Of a stretch of DNA of 54,996 nucleotides, positions 17,734-27,095 are shown piece after piece; the stretch's first letter is position 1; each line of letters begins with the position of its first letter. Origin of the DNA: Balneolales bacterium (GTDB lineage Bacteria > Bacteroidota > Rhodothermia > Balneolales > Natronogracilivirgulaceae); assembly GCA_007132495.1 (NCBI GenBank), contig SLOL01000156.1:1-54996 (forward strand), in the 5' to 3' direction. The notes beneath the pieces are model-generated. The model saw only the letters and a program-made list of their open reading frames with translations. It was not told where the DNA came from and made no database searches. The position numbers and the translations under genes are program-made.

Positions 17734-19791
17734 TTAAAAATCGCTGATATCGTCACCATCCAGTGGGATCAGACTCTCCGATTGTTTTGTCTTTTTGGCG
17801 GAGTGGCCGTTTCCGCTCTGTTTTTGGCTGCGGACGGATGCGTATCCTCCGGTATGATTTCCCGATTTTTCCGGACTTTTATCGAGGTATTCACCATTGC
17901 CCATTGCATAATCGTGGTGTTTATTGTCATCTTGTTGACCACTACCGGCGCCGACCATATTGACCAATTCCACAACCATATTTTTTAATTCCGATGCCTG
18001 GGATGTGAGCTCCTCAGCGGCACTCGCCGACTCTTCAGATCCGGAAGCGTTGCGCTGCACTACCTGATCCATCTCCGACATCACCGTGTTTAATTCAGTT
18101 ATGCCTGTAGTTTGTTCTTTGGCTGCCGAAGAGATCTCCACAACGATTGTGCTCACATTCATGACACTCTCCTTGATTTCATGGAGGTCAACCGATACTT
18201 CCCGGGCCAGGGAAGCACCGCGATCTGTATTGGACTGGGACTTTTCAATTAACTCCGCTGTACTGCGGGCAGCTTCGGCGCTGCGTTGTGCCAGGTTACG
18301 AACTTCTTCAGCTACAACGGCGAACCCCTTGCCTGCATCACCGGCCCTGGCGGCTTCCACAGCGGCATTAAGAGCCAGTAAATTTGTCTGAAAGGCAATG
18401 TTGTCAATGGTTTGAATGATCTTTGATGTTTCTTCAGAAGAGTTCTTGATCTCGTCCATGGCTTTGGACATCCGGTCCATCTCTTCCACACCCCGATTGA
18501 CCAGGGGTTCGGTCTCATTCATGGCTTTTTCGGCTGACCCCGCATTATCGGCGGTCTGCCTGGTCTGTGATAAAATCTGTTCGAGGGAGGAGGATGTCTC
18601 CTGAAGGCCGGCGGCCTGTTCACTTGCTCCCTCCGATAGATCCTGGCTTGATCTGGCCAGCTGCATGGCCGACGTGTTCACCTGATCGGCACCATTGTCC
18701 AGACCGGCGATGATTCGTCTCAATGTACCGTTGACGGAGCGGCTCATTCCAAAACCTGTGATATATGCACCAATGACACACAAGAGTGAAGCAAGTCCCA
18801 AAATCCAGCTGTATCGGGTAACGGTTGCCCTGGTAAGTTCTCCCTGATGGTATACGGATTGTTGCACCTCAGTAGTAAGGTCATTGGTATAACTCAGAAT
18901 GTCGTCATAGGCTCTGGAACGGATCATGTCGGCTTCATGGAAATTTTCCCGGGCCGATATCATGGCCCGGATGATTTCAACATTGTCATTCAGGGTAGCC
19001 ATGGCAATACTCAGGAATGTTTGACCCATGCCGGTGGTAGCACGGTTGGTCAGATCCCCCATATCACTTCGTATGGTGTTGAATTCGGATTCCAGTGACT
19101 GCAGCCTTTCCATTTCATTTGTCGCTTCTGCTTGCCAAAGGTCTTTGTACAGTATTTTGAAATGTCCAAGGATTTTCTGTCCGTCATTGTACTGGGCAAG
19201 TAGTGAACGGGTGTGATTGCCACCGGAACCGAGGGCGGCTGCGAGATCATCGTTTTGTACATCCAGAAAGTCCAGCATACTCTCTTCAAAATCGATGAAG
19301 GATTCCTCCACCATCCTCCGGTAGTTCAAAAGGTTGTCTCCCGCCTCCCGGGATCCCTCAATTGAACTTTGATACTCATTAAGAGCTTGCTCAATATCTG
19401 TCAGTTGTGCGTGGAAATGGGCTCGGCCATCCTCATTTGCAAGGTTACGAGCCTGCTGCAGATGTTCACTGAGTATTTCCAGTTCATTTCGGGCGGATTC
19501 CCACGCTTCCAGGTCATAGTTAAGCTGGTACCGGGTCATATGATTTCCGGCTTCCTGGATTCTGTTATCGATAGTATTTGCAACCGACCATTCGGCAAGG
19601 TTTTCATTGACAAGGCTGTCTGTGTAACCGTAGATAGTTCTCAGTGATATGATCGCGAGAATGCCGACGATCATGGTTATGCCGGCTATACCCAAAGAAG
19701 AAGCGACGATTTTTTTGCCTACGGTCCAGCGGCTTTTACTCATCTCTGCCGGCAACCTGCGGGAGAATATTTTTTTTAATGGGTTCATCAT
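17734..19791 (-). CDS. Methyl-accepting chemotaxis protein
   Basis: A 685-residue transmembrane chemoreceptor. TM1 is at about residues 28-50 and TM2 at 327-349, enclosing a roughly 275-residue, largely helical periplasmic sensor, long enough for a double four-helix-bundle sensor. A full HAMP domain is not obvious; a short [22 protein letters not shown] segment leads directly into the signalling coiled coil. The conserved hairpin tip is [23 protein letters not shown] followed by [22 protein letters not shown] (about 462-509). A flexible Gly/Ser/Lys-rich tail ends the protein, without the pentapeptide used to tether CheR. No other chemotaxis genes are in the window, so this receptor is an orphan here. 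Confidence 0.93.
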   Translation of the reverse strand: MMNPLKKIFSRRLPAEMSKSRWTVGKKIVASSLGIAGITMIVGILAIISLRTIYGYTDSLVNENLAEWSVANTIDNRIQEAGNHMTRYQLNYDLEAWESARNELEILSEHLQQARNLANEDGRAHFHAQLTDIEQALNEYQSSIEGSREAGDNLLNYRRMVEESFIDFEESMLDFLDVQNDDLAAALGSGGNHTRSLLAQYNDGQKILGHFKILYKDLWQAEATNEMERLQSLESEFNTIRSDMGDLTNRATTGMGQTFLSIAMATLNDNVEIIRAMISARENFHEADMIRSRAYDDILSYTNDLTTEVQQSVYHQGELTRATVTRYSWILGLASLLCVIGAYITGFGMSRSVNGTLRRIIAGLDNGADQVNTSAMQLARSSQDLSEGASEQAAGLQETSSSLEQILSQTRQTADNAGSAEKAMNETEPLVNRGVEEMDRMSKAMDEIKNSSEETSKIIQTIDNIAFQTNLLALNAAVEAARAGDAGKGFAVVAEEVRNLAQRSAEAARSTAELIEKSQSNTDRGASLAREVSVDLHEIKESVMNVSTIVVEISSAAKEQTTGITELNTVMSEMDQVVQRNASGSEESASAAEELTSQASELKNMVVELVNMVGAGSGQQDDNKHHDYAMGNGEYLDKSPEKSGNHTGGYASVRSQKQSGNGHSAKKTKQSESLIPLDGDDISDF

Positions 19792-20053
19792 ACCTGGATA
19801 ATAGATTGATACACAGTAAGCTGCATGAAATTATGAGATTGCACTATGAATTGACTTCAGGCTGAATTTCTTCTTAATACCGCACATGGTCCCGACCGCG
19901 TTTGACAGCACCATAACTCACCACACTCATTACCGTTATCTATATGGCAGTCTTTCTCTTGTTATCGCAGCCCGGTCCGGATTCTTAAACCTTTTTTATA
20001 ATGATTACTGCAGACAGGAGGGGTAGTGAGGAAGGGGTGGTGAGGAGCCTGGT

Positions 20054-20076
20054 GAACTGAAAAGTGTTTTCAGTTC
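20054..20076. terminator. Ten-base-pair hairpin at the udk stop codon
   Basis: GAACTGAAAA and TTTTCAGTTC form a perfect ten-base stem with a three-base loop, spanning the udk stop codon. There is no T run after it on the minus strand, so termination would be weak; it may protect the mRNA 3' end or simply stall. The remaining bases up to the chemoreceptor gene start (278-base gap) show no gene. Confidence 0.35.
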
Positions 20077-20690
20077 CGGATTTTTTCAAATATAAGCGCA
20101 TTGACCATCTGCAGGGCAATCTGATTTTCCCCTCCATGAGGGATGATGATGTCGGCATAGCGCTTGGTGGGTTCAACAAACTCCAGGTGCATGGGACGTA
20201 CGAATCGTTCGTATTGATCGAGTACTCCTTCAATTGAACGTCCTCTTTCACAGATATCCCGTTTCAGGCGGCGGAGCAGCCGGACATCATCGTCGGTATC
20301 CACGAATAGCTTGATATTCATCAGTTTTCGCAACTCCTTTTCATAGAAAATCAGGATACCGTCAACCAGAATTATTTTTTTCGGGGTAATGGTTAGCGTC
20401 TCTTCTTTCCGGATGTGATTGTTGAAGTCATAAATGGGACAATCGACACGATATCCGGTACTAAGCGCTTTGATGTGTCGTATCAGTAGTTCCGTTTCAA
20501 GCGATGCGGGGTGGTCAAAGTTCTGTTTGGTTCGTTCCTCGAAGGAAAGATGCTTCAGATCCCGGTAATAGGCGTCATGGGCTATCAGCGATAAATTCTC
20601 TTTTCCGACATGCTCGACGATGTGGTGGATGACCGTGGTCTTTCCCGAGCCGCTGCCTCCGGCGACTCCAATAATCAGGGGCTTTTCCAT
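20070..20690 (-). CDS. udk: Uridine kinase
   Basis: Phosphorylates uridine and cytidine to their monophosphates in pyrimidine salvage. The 206-residue protein starts MEKPLIIGVAGGSGSGKTTV (P-loop), followed by HDAYYRDL, FDHPASLETELL, YDFNNHIRKEET and LVDGILIFYEKELR, all specific to uridine kinases, and the lid RDICERGRSIEGVLDQY. Length is normal. It follows the amidase gene by 46 bases on the same strand. A nucleoside transporter fragment at the right edge of the window is a plausible metabolic partner but is far away. Confidence 0.95.
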   Translation of the reverse strand: MEKPLIIGVAGGSGSGKTTVIHHIVEHVGKENLSLIAHDAYYRDLKHLSFEERTKQNFDHPASLETELLIRHIKALSTGYRVDCPIYDFNNHIRKEETLTITPKKIILVDGILIFYEKELRKLMNIKLFVDTDDDVRLLRRLKRDICERGRSIEGVLDQYERFVRPMHLEFVEPTKRYADIIIPHGGENQIALQMVNALIFEKIRN

Positions 20691-20736
20691 TCGCTGGCAG
20701 GGTAACTGTTGAATAACGTGTGGATGATGAGTAATG

Positions 20737-22080
20737 CTATCGTTCTGTGTTGTTTCGGCTGCGTTCCAACCGCTCTTTGTAGTCCCTGACAGAGCGGAAA
20801 ATTGCTGATGCCATTATGCTCTGCCCGTATTCACTGCTTAGAAACTGAGCCTCCTGGGGATTGGTTATATAACCCAGTTCAACAAGAATAGCCGGCATGG
20901 AGGCGTGGTAAAGGACAATAAAACCGGCTTGTTTCACTCCGCGTGAACGTCGCTTGGCGCGATCGGCAAACTGCCGGTCCATTTTGGATGCCAGCATCTC
21001 GCTGCTGGCCATAAAGCCGATATTTGACAACTCATATACGGCAAGCTGTTCCGGCGTTAGCTCCTCGGAACGTTCGTCTTCTTCTTCAAACCGGATCGCA
21101 CTGTTCTCTTTTTTCATAACTTCGAAGGCTTCCCGGCTTCGGTGCATTCCCAAAAAGTAAATTTCGGTGCCGTGTGCATGCCGGTTCTGATTGGCATTGG
21201 CATGAATGGACAAAAACAGATCCGCTTCGGCCTGATTGGCTATTTGTCCACGCTCCTGCAAGGGAATGAAGGTGTCATCGTCTCGCGTATATATGATTTC
21301 GATATCGGGGAGGTTCTGCTCAATATATTCACCGACTTTCAGCGCTACAGCAAGAGCTATCTCTTTTTCCCGTGTGCCGTGCGCCCCCATGGCGCCGGGA
21401 TCCCGCCCCCCGTGTCCGGCATCAATTACGATACGGTTGAGCTGCAGGAAAGTGGGATCGGGTTCGGCCTGTTCGGGATCTATCGTCACACGGTCCAGTT
21501 CTTCATCGGGCTGCTCCCAGTTGTTAAGGGCCAGATCAGGAGTGGTATCTACATCCTCCATCAGATCGTCCCAGAAGATGGGGTAAAGACCGTCGGTAAG
21601 CACCTCCAGATCATGGGGAGAAGCCTCGGTAAGTCCGATCAGCAGATCTCTGCCATTGGCATCCATATAGGCATCGGCAATCATATAGACCCCTTCGTTC
21701 AGGTAGATATCCGCTCCGATTCCCCCCTCTATATCCTCATAGAAAAAGTTTTCAAAGGCATCGCCATTGTTATTGCCGGTTGATATCTCATCAGACACAA
21801 TACCGTCTTTGTAGAGCGCAAGCTGTATCAGTTTGGGATTGGGTTGCCAGATATGAAACGAATCAGGTCGACTTTCCATATGAAAACGGACGACATAACC
21901 CAGGCCGTCGGAGCGCTCAACGGTAGACACCCTGTCGAGGGCAGAGGAAGTTTCACTGGCGGGAGCCGGAGACAGTATTCCGCTCAACACTGTTAGTGAC
22001 CAAATAGTTGTTAGCAGTGCTGCCATCCGGAATCTGGTCCGATGTCCGGTATTAACCGGGTTTCTCAATCGTAACCACAT
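20737..22080 (-). CDS. N-acetylmuramoyl-L-alanine amidase (AmiC type)
   Basis: Periplasmic zinc amidase that cuts the peptide from muramic acid during cell separation or wall turnover. An N-terminal signal segment (about residues 19-42) precedes an AMIN-like beta domain (about 50-155), a linker, and an Amidase_3 domain from about residue 215. The zinc ligands are visible: His in IVIDAGHGG, Glu in TREKEIALAVA, His in LSIHANAN; the catalytic Glu is in ILVELGYITN. An acidic insertion EEEDERSEELT in the middle resembles the regulatory helix that blocks the active site in AmiB/AmiC. Length, 447 residues, is normal. Confidence 0.92.
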   Translation of the reverse strand: MWLRLRNPVNTGHRTRFRMAALLTTIWSLTVLSGILSPAPASETSSALDRVSTVERSDGLGYVVRFHMESRPDSFHIWQPNPKLIQLALYKDGIVSDEISTGNNNGDAFENFFYEDIEGGIGADIYLNEGVYMIADAYMDANGRDLLIGLTEASPHDLEVLTDGLYPIFWDDLMEDVDTTPDLALNNWEQPDEELDRVTIDPEQAEPDPTFLQLNRIVIDAGHGGRDPGAMGAHGTREKEIALAVALKVGEYIEQNLPDIEIIYTRDDDTFIPLQERGQIANQAEADLFLSIHANANQNRHAHGTEIYFLGMHRSREAFEVMKKENSAIRFEEEDERSEELTPEQLAVYELSNIGFMASSEMLASKMDRQFADRAKRRSRGVKQAGFIVLYHASMPAILVELGYITNPQEAQFLSSEYGQSIMASAIFRSVRDYKERLERSRNNTER

Positions 22081-22137
22081 GGAATAATCGGGTTTTCATT
22101 AAAAATACGGCGTTTTCTCTGATGAAGGCAAGAGCTA

Positions 22138-22665
22138 TTACAGAAAATGGTAAAGAGCAATGCCTATGCTGACGGAGATGTTTAATGAGTGTTTGGTTCC
22201 GAACAGGGGTATTTCAAGTATGGGCTCACAATGATGCAGTATGGAAGCATCAACGCCGGTTACTTCGTTGCCGAAGACCATGCAGAGCCTGGCATCGGGT
22301 GCGGGCCGGTATTCTGTCAACAGGGTGCTTTGGTGTGTCTGTTCCATCCCGGCGAGGATGTAGCCATTATCCCGGCACCATGAGAGATACGGTTCAGGTT
22401 CAACCGAGTGAGACCATTTGACCGATTCATCCGCACCAAGTGCCGTTTTGGAAATCTCGGCCCGGGGTGGTGCCGGAGTATAACCCGATAGAAACAGTTG
22501 GTGAATACCGAATGCATCGGCAGTCCGGAAGGCCGAACCGACATTGTGCATACTTCGTACGTTGTGCAGCCAAAGAACCATATTCGACAGGATCAACGGG
22601 GGAGTCCGGCTGTTGTTGGTTACGGATATTTCCCTTGTGGTTTTCTTTCGGATGCTGTTCGGCAT
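22138..22665 (-). CDS. TrmH/SpoU-family RNA 2'-O-methyltransferase
   Basis: A 175-residue SPOUT methyltransferase. Motif 1 is NVRSMHNVGSAFRTADAFG, motif 2 VFGNEVTGVD and motif 3 IPLFGTKHSLNISVSIGIALYHF, the knot that binds S-adenosylmethionine. There is no extra RNA-binding domain. The substrate (a tRNA or rRNA ribose) cannot be told from sequence. The gene is divergent from greA, and the 197-base gap between them contains a promoter-like box and a terminator-like hairpin, both oriented toward greA. Confidence 0.9.
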   Translation of the reverse strand: MPNSIRKKTTREISVTNNSRTPPLILSNMVLWLHNVRSMHNVGSAFRTADAFGIHQLFLSGYTPAPPRAEISKTALGADESVKWSHSVEPEPYLSWCRDNGYILAGMEQTHQSTLLTEYRPAPDARLCMVFGNEVTGVDASILHHCEPILEIPLFGTKHSLNISVSIGIALYHFL

Positions 22666-22683
22666 ATGCAGGTCAGTCCGGCA

Positions 22684-22714
22684 TTTTGTTTTTGAGGAAT
22701 AAATTCTATTTTTG
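22684..22714 (+). promoter_or_regulatory. Bacteroidota-type promoter upstream of greA
   Basis: TATTTTTG at 22707-22714 matches the -7 consensus TAnnTTTG of Bacteroidota-like primary sigma factors, and a TTTTG at 22684-22688 lies 18 bases upstream, in the -33 position. Transcription would begin at about 22720, leaving a leader of roughly 140 bases before greA. The match is by eye only. Confidence 0.5.
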
Positions 22715-22774
22715 TTTTCAGATAGACAGTAGCGTACTACCAGTAGGTGCCGCTTTTATAATACATCTTTTCGT

Positions 22775-22820
22775 GACCCGTTGCATACAGGTTTAGTACT
22801 GTAGCCAACGGGTCTTTTTT
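22775..22820 (+). terminator. Strong intrinsic terminator inside the greA leader
   Basis: GACCCGTTG and CAACGGGTC form a perfect nine-base stem, extended by an inner TACAG/CTGTA stem, and are followed directly by TTTTTT. The T run is on the plus strand, so it acts on transcripts heading into greA, 42 bases before the greA start. No open frame begins between the promoter-like box and this hairpin, so it is either an attenuator or the 3' end of a small RNA of about 100 bases. Upstream ACAGTA and GTACTA could pair with TAGTACTGT in the hairpin, which would be an alternative fold. Confidence 0.75.
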
Positions 22821-22862
22821 ATTGCCGTAAGTCGAACATCAAACCAGAAATCCCTTAATACC

Positions 22863-23336
22863 GTGAAAATCAACTACCTTTCCCGAGAAGGATTCGACAA
22901 ATTGAAAGAAGAACTCAGAGACCTGGTTACGCGTGGCCGTAAAGAAATCGCCAGACAGATTGATGAAGCCCGTTCTCACGGCGATCTCAGTGAAAACGCC
23001 GAGTATGATGCCGCAAAAGAGGCCCAGGGTAAAATGGAATCCCGGATATCCGAACTCGAACAGATAATGGCCAATTCAAGGGTGTTGGATGATAAAAATA
23101 TCGACACTTCCAAAGTGTATGTCCTTTCTACGGTCACCATATTTAATAAAAAAACGAATAAAGAGATGAAGTACACACTCGTCTCCAAAGATGAAGCCGA
23201 TTTCAGTAAAGGGAAAATTTCGGTTGATTCACCCATTGGAAAGGCACTGCTGGGCAAAGAAGTGGGCGATGTCGTGAAAGTGAAAGTGCCCGCCGGACTG
23301 CTTGAACTGGAAATCCGGAATATTGAGCGTCAATAA
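22863..23336 (+). CDS. greA: Transcription elongation factor GreA
   Basis: Enters the RNA polymerase secondary channel and stimulates cleavage of backtracked transcripts. The 157-residue protein has the N-terminal coiled coil with the tip DLSENAEYDAAKEAQ (acidic Asp/Glu pair that places the metal) and the C-terminal FKBP-like domain with ISVDSPIGKALLGKEVGDVVKVKVPAG. Start is a GTG, and no clear ribosome-binding site is visible. Expression is probably controlled by the leader terminator just upstream. Confidence 0.96.
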   Translation: MKINYLSREGFDKLKEELRDLVTRGRKEIARQIDEARSHGDLSENAEYDAAKEAQGKMESRISELEQIMANSRVLDDKNIDTSKVYVLSTVTIFNKKTNKEMKYTLVSKDEADFSKGKISVDSPIGKALLGKEVGDVVKVKVPAGLLELEIRNIERQ

Positions 23337-23483
23337 CTACGTCCGGAATTTGTCAAAACTCCGTTACATCGATATATTGTTCCGGTATACAAGTTGCAAT
23401 TCGCAACCCAATGTCACTCGTTGATGTTAACGGGGTGACGATATTCATCATTACCTATAGTCCACCTAACGCCCTCTGAAACT

Positions 23484-24830
23484 ATGAATATTGCTGTCAT
23501 CGGTACCGGATATGTCGGCTTGGTTACCGGCACCTGTTTCGCGGATTCAGGAAATCATGTCATATGTGTTGATAACAACCAGGATAAGCTCAACGCTCTG
23601 AAAGCGGGCCAGATTCCCATTTATGAGCCCGGACTTGATACCCTGTTCAACCGGGCCATCAGGGAGAAGCGTATGACATTTACCGACAGCCTGGCTGATG
23701 CCGTAAAAGCTTCTGATATCATCTTTTTGTGTCTCCCTACACCACCGGGTGCTAATGGAGAGGCCGACCTCAGTTCGGTACTCAAGGTTGCCGGGCAAAT
23801 CGGGGAATTGATAGATGAATACAAGGTGATTGTGAATAAGAGCACTGTCCCGGTTGGCACCGCCGACAAAGTGCGTATGGCGATAGAATCACAGACAAAC
23901 ACCCCCTTTGATGTTGTTTCCAACCCCGAGTTTTTACGTGAGGGGGCGGCAGTCACGGATTTTCAGAAACCGGAACGGGTTGTGATCGGTACTTCCGGTG
24001 AAAAGGCCGCTGAGATCATGAAAGAGCTTTACGAGCCCTTTGTACGAAGCGGAAACCCCATCATTGTGATGGATGAGCGGAGTGCGGAAATGACTAAATA
24101 TGCGGCGAACGGATTTCTGGCCACCAAGATCACCTTTATGAATGAAATCGCCAATCTCTGTGAGAGAGTCGGGGCCAATGTGGACCATGTGCGGAGGGGG
24201 ATAGGTACCGATTCCCGTATCGGGAAACGTTTTCTTTTTGCCGGTATCGGTTTTGGCGGAAGCTGCTTTCCAAAGGATGTTCAGGCACTGCATTATACCG
24301 CCCGGCAGCATGGCTATGATTTTCAGATCCTTAATTCCGTAATGGAGGTCAACGACAACCAAAAACTTTCGATCGTTGAAAAAATCAAAGGCTATTATAA
24401 CGGTGATATCAAGGGGAAGACGTTCGGTGTTTGGGGTCTTGCCTTCAAGCCCGAAACCGATGATGTCCGTGAAGCTCCGGCCATCTATATCATTCAGGCA
24501 CTTGTTGCCATGGGAGCCAGGGTTAAAGCCTACGACCCGGAAGCGCAAAAGACGTTCCCTGCGGCCGTTGGAGAGGAGGTCAACTCGCATGTTGAATATG
24601 TGGAGGATCAGACAGCTGCACTCAAGGATGTCGATGCATTGATTATCAGCACGGAGTGGAATGAATTCCGCAGGCCCGACTTCCAGAATTTCCTTAAATT
24701 AATGAAACAGCCGGTGATTTTTGACGGACGAAACCTCTATGATCTTGATCGGATGGAAGCTCTGAATATCACCTATTTCAGCGTTGGACGGCGTGGGGTG
24801 AATATCAATAGAAAGGTCATTGACGCCTGA
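23484..24830 (+). CDS. UDP-glucose 6-dehydrogenase
   Basis: Oxidises UDP-glucose to UDP-glucuronate with two NAD+, supplying capsule or exopolysaccharide precursors. The 448-residue protein starts MNIAVIGTGYVGLVTGTCFAD (Rossmann motif), with LPTPPG, STVPVGTAD, NPEFLREGAAV, the catalytic cysteine region GIGFGGSCFPKDVQAL and the C-terminal GLAFKPETDDVREAP. It lies 147 bases after greA with no obvious shared transcript. A GlcUA route complements the dTDP-rhamnose genes at the left edge as a second nucleotide-sugar pathway. Confidence 0.95.
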   Translation: MNIAVIGTGYVGLVTGTCFADSGNHVICVDNNQDKLNALKAGQIPIYEPGLDTLFNRAIREKRMTFTDSLADAVKASDIIFLCLPTPPGANGEADLSSVLKVAGQIGELIDEYKVIVNKSTVPVGTADKVRMAIESQTNTPFDVVSNPEFLREGAAVTDFQKPERVVIGTSGEKAAEIMKELYEPFVRSGNPIIVMDERSAEMTKYAANGFLATKITFMNEIANLCERVGANVDHVRRGIGTDSRIGKRFLFAGIGFGGSCFPKDVQALHYTARQHGYDFQILNSVMEVNDNQKLSIVEKIKGYYNGDIKGKTFGVWGLAFKPETDDVREAPAIYIIQALVAMGARVKAYDPEAQKTFPAAVGEEVNSHVEYVEDQTAALKDVDALIISTEWNEFRRPDFQNFLKLMKQPVIFDGRNLYDLDRMEALNITYFSVGRRGVNINRKVIDA

Positions 24831-24873
24831 TTGGCATCCAAATGTATTGCAGACCGGGCCGCTCCGGAAAGTG

Positions 24874-24914
24874 TCACCCCGGAATCGGTGTAATGATTAT
24901 TCGAATCGGGGTGA
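24874..24914. terminator. Shared hairpin between convergent genes
   Basis: TCACCCCG and CGGGGTGA form a perfect eight-base stem around a 25-base loop in the short gap between UDP-glucose dehydrogenase (plus) and the DUF2914 gene (minus). An AT-rich TATTAT follows on the plus strand. It probably serves both converging transcripts, although there is no strong T run on either side. Confidence 0.45.
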
Positions 24915-24925
24915 TATTATCCCGG

Positions 24926-25483
24926 CTATTCGTTGACCCGAAACTGCAGCTCCTCAAGAATTTGCCCTTGCCGGTTTTCAAGGGTGACCTGCCATTCGCC
25001 CGGTTGCAGACCGACAGAAGAATAAGTGCGCCAGTTACGGGAAACGCCGATTTTGCTGTTCATTTCGAAATACAACTCGCCTTCGTAGTACCATTTGAAA
25101 AAGACATCCTGCATCTTTTCACTGTTGTAAATCCGGACAAAACACCATGCACGGGCATCCGACATCGAGTACGATTCTACTCTGTCTACCGGTTCCCGCT
25201 CCACAACATCACGAGTTAGAATGAACTCATTTACATAGAGGGTATCATCTTCCATCTCATCCATGGTTGTGGTTGCGCGGGATTCGAAGAAAGCTTCCGT
25301 ATAATTGTGAGCGTTAAGGAAAGCATGCTGTGGTGCGCCTGCATGCATGAATCCGGAATGAAGTTGATGTGGCATGGTGTTTTGATGACGGGATTCGGGG
25401 TTTTGTCCAATTCCCGGCTGCCATAGACCCGTATGAATAATTAACAGTGTCAGGAGCGCCATTAACGGGTGCTTGTTCCGCAT
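24926..25483 (-). CDS. Exported DUF2914-like protein with His/Met-rich segment
   Basis: A 185-residue secreted protein. An N-terminal hydrophobic segment (LMALLTLLIIHTGLW) acts as a signal peptide. After it comes a short His- and Met-rich stretch (about seven His in 30 residues). The C-terminal half matches the DUF2914 pattern: a WYYEGELYFEM region, then RNWRTYSSVGLQPGEWQVTLEN. The family's role is unknown. The frame is open upstream to 25558, but the ATG at 25483 sits right before the hydrophobic segment. It is convergent with UDP-glucose dehydrogenase and divergent from the barrel gene. Confidence 0.7.
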   Translation of the reverse strand: MRNKHPLMALLTLLIIHTGLWQPGIGQNPESRHQNTMPHQLHSGFMHAGAPQHAFLNAHNYTEAFFESRATTTMDEMEDDTLYVNEFILTRDVVEREPVDRVESYSMSDARAWCFVRIYNSEKMQDVFFKWYYEGELYFEMNSKIGVSRNWRTYSSVGLQPGEWQVTLENRQGQILEELQFRVNE

Positions 25484-25715
25484 AACAGGTACTGACCCGG
25501 AGACTCTTTGTGGTAATATTGAGCGTTTTTGATCAGAATGAATGATAAAGTGTAACATAGAGGCAATGAGGTTAATTGATGTTTATCCGTATACCAATCG
25601 GAAATTTTGCCGTAATGCAGGATTATATAGTGCCAATTGGATAATACTAAAGTATTTTACCTTTGCGATACCTTCCTGTTATATAGCAATGAAGGAAAAT
25701 TACATAACTTTTACT

Positions 25716-27029
25716 ATGAAACCGCTGAGATTTTACCGCCCAAAATTCATCACTCCTTATGTAGTGTTATTCCTCATATCCGGACTTTTTTTCGGCTTTG
25801 CACCTACTGTTCAAGCACAATTGGTTTCTGCGGAATCTTATGAGCTCAGGGTTGCACCGGATCTGTGGTTTAATGCGGTTGACGGAGTTCAGGTGGGTGT
25901 CCGCTTCCGGGGTGAAGATCCGCGAACGTTTCTGGACGGACCGCACCGGCTGAACGGTGGCTTCAGCATCGGTACGCGTTTTCCCGACGTACCGGTCTCC
26001 TACGATCTCTCTTATGTCCACCCCATTGATGCCATATCGCGTCGCAACAGTGAGGGGGCTTTTTCCCTGTTCAGCAGTGTGCGTGCCGGATTACATCATC
26101 ATGAAACCGGATTCCGCAAACGCTGGCAGCCCGGCTTTGATGAATTCGTGTCACTGGACTTGCATGTCATGGGTGGTTTTTACCGCCGGTTTGATAACGA
26201 TTATCTTTTGTATGAATCACTGTGGCAGGATGATCCGGTGTATTATCTGCGAACCCGCATTCGCAAAAGAGACCGGAATGCACTGGGACGCTGGACGCTC
26301 TCTCTTTCCGCCATATCCGGTGTACCCGGCGGATCGGGTTCGGACTATGTCGATTTTCAGGGTCAGCCGGCCGACCGCCCCGAAGCTCTTGGAATGGAAG
26401 GATTATTCGGCCAAATTCATCTGCAGGCACTGCAGCAAATTGAGATATCCTCCCGATTTTATGTACGCTCACGCCTTTTTGCCGGTACGTCCTCCAATGC
26501 GCTACCCGGGGAACACCGCTATCTGGCATCCGATGCTGCTGCATTTGACAGGATCGATTCCCGCTTGACCCGGGCCAGGGGAACGGTTCCACAGGGATGG
26601 ATGGAATCCGGATGGGTACACATACCGGGCGGACCCGGACTGAGGGGATTTACCTTTCAGACAACGGAACAACTGGAGCAGGGATTAACAGCATGGATTC
26701 AACACGCATTAGCTTTTAATCTCGATGTTTATTATCCCAATCCGCTCAACGCCCTGTTATCCGGTATACCCTATATGGGCGACCTTTTAAGGTTGGAGTC
26801 CTATCTCTTTTCTGATGCAGGATTTCTGAATGAGCAGTCAGAGTGGCAGGATCTCAAGTTTAATGCCGGAGCCGGCTTTATGTTATCTCTGAATATCCCT
26901 GATTACCTGGGACAGGACAGGGGTTTTTTCATTCGTTACGATCTTCCGCTTTGGCTCTCCGATGCCTCCGGGGAGGAGAATTTTAAAATCAGACACATCC
27001 TGGGCCTGGGGAGTGTATATCGGTTCTGA
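25716..27029 (+). CDS. Predicted outer-membrane beta-barrel protein
   Basis: A 437-residue protein with a signal peptide ending APTVQAQ and alternating aromatic/polar strands typical of a beta barrel. Near residue 308 GGPGLRGF resembles the (V/L)RG(F/Y) motif in loop 6 of Omp85/surface-antigen barrels, and the last strand ends in Tyr-Arg-Phe, the usual C-terminal signature. No POTRA domains are visible, so it would be a barrel-only relative. The frame is open to 25542, with ATGs at 25689 and 25716; the latter gives the cleanest signal peptide. Function is unknown; Omp85 relationship is inference. Confidence 0.65.
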   Translation: MKPLRFYRPKFITPYVVLFLISGLFFGFAPTVQAQLVSAESYELRVAPDLWFNAVDGVQVGVRFRGEDPRTFLDGPHRLNGGFSIGTRFPDVPVSYDLSYVHPIDAISRRNSEGAFSLFSSVRAGLHHHETGFRKRWQPGFDEFVSLDLHVMGGFYRRFDNDYLLYESLWQDDPVYYLRTRIRKRDRNALGRWTLSLSAISGVPGGSGSDYVDFQGQPADRPEALGMEGLFGQIHLQALQQIEISSRFYVRSRLFAGTSSNALPGEHRYLASDAAAFDRIDSRLTRARGTVPQGWMESGWVHIPGGPGLRGFTFQTTEQLEQGLTAWIQHALAFNLDVYYPNPLNALLSGIPYMGDLLRLESYLFSDAGFLNEQSEWQDLKFNAGAGFMLSLNIPDYLGQDRGFFIRYDLPLWLSDASGEENFKIRHILGLGSVYRF

Positions 27030-27072
27030 CTTCAGCCATACGAAGCATGATGCTCAGGAGGCTGAAGTCAGA
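27025..27072. terminator. 13-base-pair hairpin between convergent genes
   Basis: TCTGACTTCAGCC and GGCTGAAGTCAGA form a perfect 13-base stem with a 22-base loop; the stop codon of the barrel gene lies inside the left arm. The opposing OFA transporter gene ends 24 bases beyond. There is no T run, so it may act as a bidirectional 3'-end stabiliser or a weak terminator. Confidence 0.55.
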
Positions 27073-27095
27073 GTATGCTGAATCTGGTCGTTGCC

